Source of the DNA: Apostichopus japonicus
Lineage: Eukaryota > Echinodermata > Holothuroidea > Aspidochirotida > Stichopodidae
Assembly: GCF_037975245.1 (NCBI RefSeq)
Contig: NC_092569.1
Coordinates: forward strand, 27,471,668-27,535,667
Length of the DNA: 64,000 bases
Reading direction: 5' to 3'
In this document: positions 34,760-46,880 of the stretch, one piece after another
Numbering within the stretch: position 1 is the first letter of the stretch
How the letters are laid out: each line of letters starts with the position of its first letter
The notes under the pieces: generated by a model
What the model was told of the DNA's origin: nothing
The model's input: only the letters and a program-made list of their open reading frames with translations
Databases searched by the model: none
Translations under genes and position numbers: made by a program

Positions 34760-34955
34760 AGGCTACCGGACCTACCACAGTGAGGAACGTACTTACCGCT
34801 CTGTCATCGCGTATGTTATTAGCCTGGAAGAATAACGCTAGGCGTTCGAGGTAACACTCGTCACACTCCTGACCTTCTCTAAACTTGCCATAGAAATCGA
34901 CATATGTTGAATTACACTGACAGATGTTGGTGCTCTGATTGGACGAACTCGACAT
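34760..34955 (-). pseudogene. Gypsy-type gag fragment
   Basis: Minus-strand reading MSSSSNQSTNICQCNSTY then CYLERLALFFQANNIRDDRA and STFLTVVGPVAYALLKSL. The YLERLxxFFxANxI...FLTVVGPxxYxLLKSL pattern is the gag N-terminal domain of Ty3/gypsy elements. The fragment runs into the 45-bp repeat and has no pol region nearby, so it is an orphan remnant. Confidence 0.6.
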
Positions 34956-35220
34956 ACGTCAAATTAAATTGACATAAGTCTAAGTAAATTGACACATGTC
35001 AGTGTTTCATGCTCTTATTGGACCACAATTGCCACATGATATTTTCTAGTGCTTCGATGGGAAAAGACCTGTCAAATGTGAAAGAAATCTACATAGGCCT
35101 TTGTCATATTAACTTTACATTTGTCGGTTTCTCATGCTCTCATTGGACGGCAAGTGTCACATGTTGTTTTCTAGTGCTGCGATTGGAAGGAATCAACATA
35201 TCAGCAAGGAATCAACACTA

Positions 35221-35288
35221 AGGAGTGTTAGCTCAGTGGTTAACGCCGTTGCCTTCCAACCATATGGACCCCAGTTCGAGTCACTCCA
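35221..35288 (+). mobile_element. tRNA-like SINE head
   Basis: TAGCTCAGTGGTTAACGCCG (A box) and GTTCGAGTC (B box) lie at tRNA spacing, framed by GGAGTG/CACTCC acceptor-like ends. The anticodon arm pairs poorly, so a tRNA-derived SINE is more likely than a tRNA gene. Confidence 0.55.
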
Positions 35289-35569
35289 AGTTTAATGTAT
35301 GTCGTCCAGTTACAGAGTTGTTGACAATTGACAATTCATAATCATGGACGTTAAATATGAATCTTAGAGACTGATTTCGGTCAGCTTGCGGCTTTGATAA
35401 GCCAATGAGGCTTCTTCCCGAGTTCCTGCTTGCAGGAGGATCTAAAATACATACAATACATACATATGTGGAAGAGATCGACATATGTTGAATTAAAATT
35501 GACATATGCAGGTTTTGTGCTATATACTTACCAATTTGGCGAGGTAGATACAGCACATACCCCACGAAT

Positions 35570-37850
35570 TTGGTGAGGAAGATCAGGAAAATACGATAAT
35601 AATAATTTGGACATTATTACAATTATTTTAACTTTGCTATACATTTTGCAAAAATATAACACCCAGGGCACAGTCTGGAAACAAATCATTTGCCCACCCC
35701 TTCTGTCAGTGAGTACTCTGGACCCACTAGTGTCTTGACCCATCCATGTGACACTTGCTAACAACTCTGATTTTACCTCCAAGACACTTTCTTAACAGTA
35801 TAGTCCACATGTAAATAGCAAAGTGGTAATTTTAAAATCTGAACTTTCCACATCATCGTTTTTGATTCATACAGCATGCCCTATAGCAGCGTAACTTGTA
35901 ATCTTCATTTGAATAAAACACTTCTCAAAAATCCCTAGCATTTGACCTCACAAAGTACTTTATGCTGTTTTGTCTGCATTGTAATCAAACATCATGAAGC
36001 AACGTGCCATTATTTCATTTTCATATCGATCGCTGCATCTCGGTTGGATGCGCCGTCTTCTTTCCAAGCATCAAATTAAAATAGAATGGACGCCACTATT
36101 CTCTTTCATTATAAACTGTTGCCTATAAAGTCAAAAATCCATTTCGTATTTACATATATTGAATCTGTATGATTTCTTCATTATTACAGCAGCAAATTTC
36201 GCAAGTATACTATTATAATGAGGTGATGAAGTTGTCATGGCAATTGTCATCAGTTTCAAGATAGACAACCGTCCAATCACAGCTTGCTCATCGGTCGAAC
36301 GGCATGGCCAAATGACGCTATGCATTCTATCTCGATTCTTGCATTCTGAAATGATCATTCAAAACAAGATCAAAATTAAATTTCAGATTTATTCTGGATA
36401 TCAAAAAGATTGAAAAATATATTTGTTTTAATTCATTGAAGGGATGTTTACTCTCATACAGTATTTGACATTGGTACTTAAAGCTTTCAAAGAAGATATC
36501 CAGATGATCTCATCTTGTCCCTTTCTTTAAGAATACAAAGTACCATTTTGTTCTGCCTTCAAAGTTAGATCCATGAGCCCACAGTGCTGTAGTCTCTATT
36601 TCTGTACAATTAATCTATATCAAAATCAATTGTCAAATCATGTGTTATATCTTCCTCTTCACTATCATCATTAGAATATTCGAACCCATGAAAAAAAAAA
36701 CAGTAACACTCTTGCCCCCCAATTACTCTCTTGACAAAGCTGCATTCTTATGCTTAGTACGTCAATGGTGGGAGACACTTTTATAAACTCTGTAAAACGG
36801 TTCAAAGTTTCAAAGTTCAAAGTACTTTGCACACCTTTTTTTTTTGTCTCTGTCATCATTTAGTCCCAAAACCACAATTTTGAAGCCAAAAAGGTTCAAT
36901 CGTTTAACATTTCACAAAGTAAGCATCCATTTAATCAATTCAAATTCTTCTTGCAAAAGGCTGGCATGTGTTTACAGAGGCAGTCCCTTCTTAGATTAAC
37001 CACAGACTGCATCACATCCAGACACACCTTCAGCTAGACTGTTTGAAATGGAACCGAGCGATTTAAGAAAAATGGCCAGTTCAACACCAAAGCATTTCAA
37101 GCTTTAATGTTCTTAATAAGCATCTCAGCATGAAACCCATGGGAGGATGATTAAGGTGGTTGATATAGAGAAAATGGAATAGGAATATGGCTGTTAGAAT
37201 ATCAATCTTGATGAATATTTAAATGTAGAATATTAGCATATCTATCAAATGTGCTCAATATGACACGTAATCATTAATACATTGTGTGCTTGGGCAGGGA
37301 ACTTTGTCTCCATCGCCTCTCTTCACCCAAGTGTATAAATGGGGACTTGTGAGGACATTTGTAAATATAGTTGCGTGCACCTGTTTGTGGCTGCACCCTA
37401 TGGGAATTCCCCTAGAGGACACGTAGATGTTATGCCCTGTAGTGCCCCAGGAAGGATTGCTTGAATTGTGCACACTTTGGTGTGTGGGTGAGACAAGTAA
37501 CCAATGAGTTGTGTGAGGAGGCCTTTGGTCTCAAACAAAACTGTAAACCTTCAACTTCATAATTCCTGTAATCTTTTCTTAGCAAATTTTATGTCCCTAC
37601 TCATACTGTACATCTTCGTTCAAAGCTTTCATGCTACTAAAAAAAGAAGAAACCTTGCAATAATTTAAAGCTCAACAGTATCTTCAATAAGAAGCTGCTA
37701 AAGGTGCCTTGAGAAGTTTCAACCATTAAAAAAGCATTTCCAGATATGGAGAGAGCTGCAAGCTGGACTGTTCAATGAACTAAACATCAAATTACTATGT
37801 AAAATACTTAATTTTCCCTGAGAAATTCCAAATACTGCTACCCATAGAAC
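35570..37850. other. Intergenic
   Basis: AT-rich, no transposon or gene that I recognise. Open frames up to about 75 codons show no family features. Confidence 0.4.
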
Positions 37851-37856
37851 ACTTAC

Positions 37857-37912
37857 CAATACAAGGCCAGCTACTTTAAATGCTGAACGGGCAGGGAAGT
37901 TTTTGGGAAAAT
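37857..37912 (-). CDS. Candidate orphan exon, 56 bp
   Basis: On the minus strand a strong pyrimidine tract and acceptor (TTTTTCTAATTTGACAG) precede 56 bp that are open in one phase (FPKNFPARSAFKVAGLVL) and end at a consensus donor TTG|GTAAGT. The splice signals are good, but no partner exon was identified, so it may be a chance match or one exon of an unrecognised gene. Confidence 0.25.
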
Positions 37913-38574
37913 CTGTCAAATTAGAAAAAAAAATATGACAATCTTAATATTTCAATTTAAATTTAGTACAAGCTGGTTGTGTTTGCAAACATAACAATTG
38001 TCGTAATAATTGGCTTATATGGCAATCAATATGTCTACAAATGTTATAGTCACTTGGTACCAATTCTAGTAGGTATTTGAAGAATTCTTGATATGTAAAT
38101 TAATACATCCTAATGTACAGTGATCTGCAACAAGCCAACCACTGCCTTGCATAGATATAATGTCACAGTTATTACACAACGAACACCAACAGTCTGTCAT
38201 TACGTCACAAATCTACTGTATACTATACTAAAGCTATAAGAGAACTACACAGCACCACACAACAACATACGATACATACTATCAATCTGCAGGGTTTTTC
38301 TTTGTTTTACGGTCACTAGCTTTGACGAACAGTGTTCTCTTTTCTAGTTTCCATGGTATGTAATATTATGTAATTCTTTGCTCTAACTTCTTTTGTCAGT
38401 GAGTTATGTACATATAAGAAATAAATTGACTTGAATTCAATTGAATCGTGTACATACTAGACACAACTCAAAGCTCAACATTCAACCTACCGTAGGTCTA
38501 CAAACTTACAGTATCGGAGCAGGTGACCTTCGCAGAAGTTCAATTCAAACCAGATCACTCTGATAGTGCTCTAT

Positions 38575-38812
38575 ATACGGCTCTGCAAACTATCTAAGCA
38601 TAGCGCCACCATGTTTGGCGCGAAGCGTACAAGAAAATTTTGGCTGAAAATGCCTCCCAGATTGCTGGAAATGGCCTTGTAAGTTGCATCTTAGCATTTT
38701 CTCTTTTGAAAATACTAGCGATATCATAAAAACATTAAAAGAAAATTAATAAAATATGCTCAAGGGGGGGGGGGGGTCGGCTGCCCCTTCGCCCCTCTTG
38801 GCTACGCGCCTG
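38575..38812 (+). mobile_element. Fragment of an E1-related element
   Basis: Matches 29315-29460 of E1 (tagcgccaccatgtttggcg and flanks), followed by poly-G and an end ggctacgcgcctg. Confidence 0.65.
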
Positions 38813-39184
38813 CCTGTGGTTTTATTTTGCCACCAAGGACTTTCGTTTCCTTACAATTGAATTGGTAAAATTGTTTAACTTTCAAGGAGAGGACATTAAG
38901 CCAAATGAGTGTGGGTGAAAAAAAGCAAAAAAAAACTTTCAAAACGTTTATTCAACAGTCCACTCTTAAAAGTGACCAATGTCTCTCCATAGTGTTATGA
39001 AATAGTATCAAGGTGGTGGAGCCTTTTCTTAGATTTAAAAATTCCAGTTTCTCCATCAACTGTATAGCTTAATCCATTGGTCGAATATTATTACGTAATT
39101 TCACACGAGTTGTTTTTTACCAGGTCTTACAGACTGCATGGCGTTAGTTCATTTGTTTATCAGGTTTGAGAACTTGAAAAACAT

Positions 39185-39262
39185 AATTACAGTGTAGTGA
39201 TATTATAATTATAATATATAAATATAATATATATAATTATAATATATAAATATAATATACCT
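39185..39262. repeat. AT-rich short tandem repeat
   Basis: Repeats of ataattataatatataaa. Confidence 0.8.
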
Positions 39263-40058
39263 CTATATAATCACCGATCGCCATTCTGGTTTTCTTCGTT
39301 TGATTCAACATTTTCAGATATTCTTTCATAGATGAATTCTTAATAATTATTTACTTTGAAACAATCAGGGGCACAAAAGGCAAGTGCCCAGTTGTTTTGT
39401 GAATAACCTCAACCTCTTGGCTAATTACATGCGTAGCATTTATGTTACCCTTCTAGGGGGAATCGTGATACACACCTGACGATGGGCACACAGCCACAGT
39501 CTCTAGGCAAGGGGCTGGGGTTAAGAGCGAATTAGTCGGTTCGGTTTTGGGTTTTTCTTGCCCAGGTTCTTTCCTTGGTGACTTTTCCTTAAAAAGTACC
39601 TCAAACATGCCTTCTTCAATAAATTATAAGTGCCCATTCGTGGCGGGGGGGGGGGGATGCCTTTTACCCCTTTCTGTAATTTAAAAGTGATACCTTATGT
39701 ACTTCCGTATCGACATTAAACTCAAACACACAATAATAACGACAATAAGAGAAATTATAGGTCTCTGAAATGTATTCCAATGTACACTTGGGGATCCAAG
39801 TTTTGACGTCGTTTATCTTAACTAAATCGGTGGAACATGGAGTTGCCATTTAAACTCCCTGGGTGTATAGTGTGAAACCACTGAATTCATAATGCCATAT
39901 TATATAAGTTGTTATACTTCTAAGCATATAATAGGACTACCATGGTACTATAACACAATAAAAGACTGCCTCCACGATATGAGACAATGGAGTAATAAAA
40001 ACGGTTGGGCAAACAATACATAATTTAGATGCAATCAACCGTGTTGGCCATAGTTAAG

Positions 40059-40181
<123 letters not shown>

Positions 40182-40189
40182 CAATGTTC

Positions 40190-40520
40190 TGCGTAGCACT
40201 GAGAATTCTAGTAGAAAAATAGTAAAGTTTGCTAATGCTAATGATAAAGAAAACTAACACGACGTTTCGGGTATAAACCCTTTAACAAAGTGAGCAAAAA
40301 GACTACTAAAACTGTAAACAGCGAACGAAGAAAGATAAAATGGTCCAATGCACACACATGAAAGAAGCGAAAAGTAGCAGGGTAAAAGGACTACAACAAA
40401 TCGAATTTAGAGTTTAAACCATAAGGGGATAAGGTGCCAAGTCGGAAAATTAGTCTATTTTCGGATTTAAGACGATCGATATCAGTGCCTCTGGAAGACA
40501 GAGCACACGTAACTGAAAAC
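40190..40520 (-). pseudogene. Penelope-like retroelement 3' remnant
   Basis: Minus-strand frame from about 40519 to a stop at 40391 reads RLKSENRLIFRLGTLSPYGL and NSKFDLL, resembling the C-terminal region (ExxLIxxLxTLxPxGLN) of Penelope-like elements. It is followed by a 3' segment with AAAGGGTTTATACCCGAAAC. Both parts fit; the assignment is from recall and only the extreme 3' end survives. Confidence 0.45.
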
Positions 40521-40790
40521 TGATAAGAGAAGGTTGAAAAGAGGCAGTGTGTTTACTAATGAATCTTTTTAGCAATCAATAAAACGATGGTTTATAGAGA
40601 ATCAAAATGATACATGAGGGATTGTTAAAACTTATTAAAAATATGATATCCGATCACTCATCCGTGGACAATATAACCGTTTTATCATTAAAGATATAGA
40701 TCAGGGTAAAGACAAAATCACAACTGCATGTAGCACACTGAAGGCATGGGCGTCAATCCAGGGGGGGGGGGACGAGGGACACGTACCCCA
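40520..40790. repeat. Dispersed repeat, third copy (see 24948-25321)
   Basis: Repeats aaaagaggcagtgtgtttac and its downstream block, including gcatgggcgtcaatcc. Confidence 0.7.
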
Positions 40791-40974
40791 CACATTTCGA
40801 TGGGTGTAGGGTTTCGGTATAAGAGTAATAAATGTTCTCCCCTGTTATTTATTTCAGTCTCATTTCAATTATTCGAATTTGCAAAGCAAACAGCAGATAT
40901 CATATATATTAACAGCAGATATCACATCAGTGAGCATGAAAATGGCGTTCCAGGATGAACAAACTTCAAACTAT

Positions 40975-42165
40975 CTATGTGTGTAGTGTTCGGTTTCGGA
41001 ATATCTGGTATTTTTTTCATTTCCTTCAACGAAGATTTAAAGTAGCCGTTATAAGAGGTTTTAATATTTGTACACCAATACAAGGAAACAGATCCTGACG
41101 GGGACAGCGGTAGGCGCCCCCACCAACTTTTTTTTCAGTCCGGGGGGGGGGGGGTTGGGGGACCGTGTCCCCACAAATTTGTCTTGACCAAAAGTTGCAC
41201 TTCAAATTCACCTGTATTGAACTTTGGCGCAGTTTGATCCAGCGTTGTGCAACTATGACATGCTATAAAAGACGAGAATTATTACTATTGACACTGTTAG
41301 GTGTGTCTTCTCTGCTGAAGTATTAACACATTCAATCATGTGAAATATAATCTATATACGAGACTGGTAACTCGTGGTCAGCAAAACGGACTGAGTTTGA
41401 ACAAAACAATCGTTAACAACTCACAATGTGTGTTGCCAATTTGAGCTAGCTTCACGTCCAGTTCTCATTTTATAATATTTATCCACAATTGTTAAACAGA
41501 GGACGGAAATCGCATTGGCGGCAGTCTATATCTTTTTTCCTGGGAGAGGACCCCAGACCCATCGTATACAAAAGTCTACTTGGGTTATTTGTCCCCTGAT
41601 ATTTTTTGGTCGCGCTCCGCTTAGATAGTATCCGAGAACAGACGCGCGTCCCCACTATTATCCAAGACGGATCTGCGCCCATGCACCAATAAATTAACTG
41701 TGTCTGAATTTCGAAATTTCCCTGACCAACATTCGTAAAATACTTTCCTCTACTCGTGCAATCTTGACCGGTCTGTCAGGGGTTGAAGGAGGTTTTTCTG
41801 TATTGGGTTGTCCATATATGAAATTTTGTGCAACATTATGGGTATGTTTTGAAGTGAATTTATTTCACGAGAAATGTGAATTTTCAATTCTGAACTAATA
41901 ATGGGCTTAAAACCTTGAAAGGAGGGCTGACGGATATTGTGGAACGCGACGTAGAATCACCTACAAAAGCAATGATCCACAGGAGATACTGTACTATGAG
42001 GTCAAACATGATGTGTGACTGGTGACAATCGTCAAAAGGGTTATGGATGGGAAAACAAATTGGGAAATACTTGGTTCTCAAGCCCGAGATGTGCCATTTC
42101 CGGCGTGATCTGGGGGGGGGGGGGTGTTTAAAACCAGAAATTTTCTAGTACGCTGCGCGCCAATC
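40975..42165 (-). mobile_element. Decayed E2-like copy, interrupted
   Basis: Segments 40975-41085 and 41690-42165 match 33700-33790 and 33790-34290 of E2 in the same orientation, with other G-rich sequence between them. Confidence 0.65.
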
Positions 42166-42479
42166 AATAAACGAGAGATTCAAAATCATCCAATCCTTAA
42201 TTGCTAACAGCATTTATTGCTAAAAATTAATAAAAAAATACGAATAACGATCACTCTTTCATTGACGATATAACTAGAATAGGCTAGCAGTTAAAGTATA
42301 GATTGGGAAAGAAATCTTTACCTTGTCATTGGAAAAAAATTTCTGTTTTCACTCCAAGATTTGTCCGATGTTTATCAAATTGCTTAACCTTTTTGATATT
42401 TGGACTGCTCGCAAAACCAGTGTTTGTAGCATGCACACAGTAGTTGTTGGCAAACAGTCTGTCTCCCTCTTTAATCTTT

Positions 42480-42605
42480 AAGTTAAAAATCTGTTTAATC
42501 AAATTAATAATCTGTTTAATCAACTTAATAAGTTGATTAATCAAATTAATCATAATTTAATCAAATTAATTAATTTGATTACTTAATTTAAAAGTCTAAG
42601 TAATC
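42480..42605. repeat. AT-rich palindromic repeat
   Basis: Multiple direct and inverted copies of TTAATCAAATTAAT. Confidence 0.75.
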
Positions 42606-43273
42606 AAATTATGGACCAAATGACCAGAGAGGGGGAGTGGAATGGGGTGACTAACCGTTCGGCTATTCAGGGATGGTTTTAATAACAGAGTTGTTTAGCG
42701 GTCTAAATGCCACAATTAATTATGTTGTGTCTACATTCATCCTTAAAGTTATTTTCTGATGTTCACGTTCTTTGAACATTATGTCTCTTCATCATAATGA
42801 TCTCGTAATTGACTGTAAAACTGATAATTGGGAATTTATAATCAATGGGCCTTTTATGATTTACGAAAAAGTTGTATTCAGAACTTGGGATTAATCTCGA
42901 AACTTTGTCATGGGAGAGGATGCGAGGAGGGGGGGGGGGGTGGGGGTGGTATGGGCAGTGTCGTAACTAGGTCAGTGCAGCTGGTGTGGACTCGTTTTGC
43001 CAGGGCCCTATGGTGAGTATGACCGATAACCGCCTGAAGATAAATGCTTACAATAAGAATATTTATTAGTTTTCTTAAAAAAATGTTCAGTTCTTAAAGT
43101 TCTCTCATGATACTCCATCGAACTGAGAATTCATACAAAACCATGTCCTCCACAGAGAAAGCCTCAGTATGCTATATCTAGGCGTCTACGTTGCCGAAAA
43201 TGTACACAAATTCTCAGCCAAATCCAAACCATGATTGGGCTTAGTTGAATGAAGACTCTCTTCTGGGGGAACA

Positions 43274-43845
43274 TTTCTATTGCTGCACCAGGGCTAGATC
43301 GCAGCCTGCAGCACCGCTGGTGGGACTGTGGCAGGGAATGGGAGAAGGGGAGGGGGAATTTCTATTGTTGCATCAGGCTAGATCGTGCCCTGCGGTACCA
43401 CTGGTGGGACACTGGCAGGGAGTGGGGGAAGGGGAGGGGGATTTCTATTGCTGCAGCAGGACTATATCACGCCTTGCAGCTCCACTGGTGAGCCTGTGGC
43501 AGGGAATGGGAGAAGGGGAGGGGAATTTCTATTGCTGCATCAGGCTAGATCGCGCCATGCGGTACCACTGGTGGGACTGTGGCAGGAAGTGGGGGAAGGG
43601 AGGGGAATTTCTATTGCTGTCTCAGGCTAGATCGTGCCCTGCAGCACCACTGGTGGGACTGTGGCAGGGAGTGGGGAAGGGGAGGGGGATTTCTATTGCT
43701 GCACCAGGGCTAGATCGCGCCCTGCAGCACCACTGGTGGAACTGTGGCAGGGAGGGGGGAGAGGGGGAATTTCTATTGCTGCACCAGGGCTAGATCCGTG
43801 CCCGGCGGTACCACTGGTGGGACTGTGGCAAGGAGTGGAGGGGGA
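43274..43845. repeat. ~84-bp GC-rich minisatellite, about 7 copies
   Basis: Unit starts at tttctattgctgcaccagg and recurs at 43274, 43359, 43442, 43526, 43608, 43690 and 43770 (spacing 80-85). Because 84 is a multiple of three a 182-codon frame stays open, but the spacing drifts and copy A has one unit only, so I do not call it a gene. Confidence 0.85.
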
Positions 43846-44419
43846 TTGCACATCACCTGTTTATTTCTGACTATGATTCTGGGCGAGTGGGCATACTAGA
43901 GAGTGGTATTGAGAAACCTCTTTCCTAAGGACAAGCAATTATCAGAGATTTTCCTGGCACCAGTTAATTGACTCAAGTGACTGTGTTATTTCTATATACC
44001 TGAAAGTTTAGTGACTTGAGCATTGCTTTGACAACACTGGCGTGATGACCATTTTTGACCAAAGGTGTAGGTCATGGGTCAGTCTGCCTTGATGATGGCT
44101 TCCTGAAAATGGACGGAACAAGTGACCAAAGAACATGGACAGAAGTAGTATTGATAATTATCATGCTACATGTATTCAATAAATCTTGCACTAAGTTACA
44201 CATAGATAAATACATAAATACACAATGATGATTATAATATCTTAAATGAAACATGCTGCACAGTGCAATCAACTGCTTTAAAGCCCGGGCTATGTAGAGA
44301 CAGCAGTATGATAGACTCTGTATAATATAGATACACAATGCTGCAAATGTGACCATTAAACCAACATGAAACAATATGGCAAATTCTCATTCTAACAAAC
44401 AAATATATTATCACTAGTC

Positions 44420-44878
44420 TTATATCCTTTACATAACCCAACTGATGTAATAATTTTAACAACTTCACATAATCATCAACTGATGTAATCATAAACTGTT
44501 TACCTCCCTTCTGAATAATCATCAACACACTGAGGTAATCATGAACTGGTTACCTATCTTACATAATCACAATCATAATAAAAATGTAATCATAAACTAC
44601 TTATCTATCTTACATAATCATACATTCCTACTCCATGTCATAATAAACTACTTACCTATCTTACAAAATCATACATTGCTAATCCATGTAATCATAAATT
44701 AATTACCTATCTTATATAATCATACATTCCTACTCCATGTCATAATAAACTACTAACCTATCTTACAAAATCATACATTGCTAATCCATGTAATCATAAA
44801 CTACTTACCTTCATAACCATACATTTTTAATCCATGTTATCATAAACTACTTACCTATCTTATACATACTGATATTTT
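44420..44878. repeat. Degenerate 51-bp-type minisatellite
   Basis: Units such as aatcataaactacttaccta and tcttacataatcatacattc; related to 3060-3905 and continuing at 45660-45760 beyond a retroelement insertion. Confidence 0.75.
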
Positions 44879-44879
44879 A

Positions 44880-45560
44880 AGTGATATTTCTGCTGCTGGA
44901 GACTTTAATATTGATCTTTGTAAACCAGCCGCAAACTATTTCCTTAGTAACCTTACTGCCTGTGGCTTTCACCCAACTATTAACAAGCCCACCAAAGTCA
45001 CTACTAACAGTTCTTCTCTTATTGATAATATTCTTACAACTTAAATAATACAAATGCTGGTGCTAAGGTGAATCATGTTGGTGTTTTCACAACTGATATC
45101 AGTGATCATTTTCCTATTTTATTACACTCTATTTTGAAGTCAAGTTCTATTCCTGGTTATGCTCCAATTTACTCTCGCAATTATTCTGAACATAATATCC
45201 GACATTTTGCCTCCTGTATATCTAGCACTGATTGGAGTGAAGTTTTTCTGGCAAAGGACACAAACAGTGCATTTAATACCTTCAATAATAGTTTTAGCCA
45301 GTCTTATTCAGACTGCTTCCCACTGTATAGAGTACGGCAAAGGCTAAAGAATAATCAACCTTGGATTACCAGTGGACTCCTTGTCTCAATTAAACGTAAG
45401 AATATACTGTACAAGACTTACTTAAAGTCACCAAATCAAGTTAACAAAGAGTCCTTCACCAAATATCGAAATATCCTCAATCACAGTATGCGCATAGCAA
45501 AGAGAAAACATTATACATGTATGCATATTCAACAGCTCTAAACATAAACACTATTTTAAA
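44880..45560 (+). pseudogene. Non-LTR retrotransposon endonuclease/linker fragment (CR1/L2-like)
   Basis: Reads AAGDFNIDLCKPAANYFLSN then PTKVTTNSSSLIDNILTT and, after a frame change at about 45045, VFTTDISDHFPILLHS, the end of an apurinic endonuclease domain (GDFN, SLIDN, SDHxP motifs). A linker follows, with QPWITSGLLVSIKRKNILYK leading toward a reverse transcriptase that is missing. It is inserted in the 51-bp array and truncated at both ends. Confidence 0.75.
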
Positions 45561-46608
45561 CAATGGTAAAAGTTTTTCAATTACCCTAACAACTTGACTT
45601 GACTTGACTTGACGACGATGATGATGTCTCTATAAGTGATCCTCATGAAATTGCAAATGCTACTATCTTACATAATCATACATTCCTAACCCATGTAATC
45701 ATGCATATTAACATACCTTCGGTAATCATCCTTACCCAACCCAGTATTCATTAGCAGCTTATCTACATAACACATTGAACTAGTGAATCACCCAGTGCGT
45801 CTATAACCAAGCTGATCTGGGTATTGAGTTAATTTGATTCAGGACTAATATACGACATTGCCCTCTGTCAAAATGCTGGAGCGCCCCTTCGTCTGATGGA
45901 AAGTTGTTTACTAATCAATTCTCAATAAAAATCGAACATGAATATGTAAACAGTAATTCAAATGGAATACAGGGAGCCAAGATAATAAATTCTGTGTAAA
46001 ACCATTTTATGCAATCTATTAACGCTTAGATAAACTATACTTACAGGAAAGAAAAAAGTTCTCTGCATTTGATTCAGCAACACAACCTTTTAAGATGTAA
46101 CTTTTTGTGAGAAATTCATGTTGAATTCCAACAGACTATCCCATCCAATATTCCATCCCATGCCATGATATGGGTAATGACTATTGTTAATGAGAAACAT
46201 ATCTGAACTTATACCTGTTTACACAATAGTATATAATATCATTGTCTCATAACTGATAATAATACATAAGAATATGTGTGTCTGTACTTGTTTTCTTTTC
46301 TAAAAACAAAGAAATTGCAAGTTCTCAGATGAAAAGAATCAACAGGTCCTCAGAAAAATGTCATTGTTAAGGGGTATTGTCAAGGTTATGGTACGTGAAG
46401 AGTGGAAGAAACACCTGGGTACTCAGTCTGAATGTAAAACACACCTGGGTGTGTCTGTGTCTGTTTAGAGTAGTTTTGAGGAGCTGGGGGTTGAATTTGG
46501 GTTATCTGTGACATTTCTGTTTGCTGATATGGATGATATATTTGCTGAATTCCAGTGTGTTTGTTAGTTTTGATCCTCTTATCAAGTACTTCGTGGAAAT
46601 AACCGTAT

Positions 46609-46880
46609 CTAGACGGGTCTTATCTTCATTTCTGTGTATTTGATGTTATAGTCACCTCCAGGTAGATCATACCAGTATATGCTTGATAGAGCATCATCTG
46701 CTGCCATGTAGTCACCACTGAGGTTAGAATTTGCACAGCTCTCGTACCACCAGGCACCATGGAATATAACAGCACAGTTAGTACTGCCAGCTACTATATC
46801 ATTGTCCCTGTCAAAGGTACTGAAGGCATAGTTAAGATGATAACTCAAAGCATAACCACCAGGGTCACCTCCATCTATGT
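46609..46880 (-). CDS. Gene B last exon
   Basis: Encodes GGYALSYHLNYAFSTFDRDN, NCAVIFHGAWWYESC and ends KYTEMKIRPV then TAG. Two AG acceptors six bases apart, as in gene A. Confidence 0.9.

Noticed and set aside
39664-39849. 61-codon minus-strand frame (KINDVKTWIPKCTL) as a retroelement scrap
   Set aside because: Vague resemblance only; no second motif nearby to support it.
43245-43793. 182-codon open frame in GC-rich repeats
   Set aside because: Product of the ~84-bp minisatellite with drifting unit length; a single unit in the paralogous copy and no family features.
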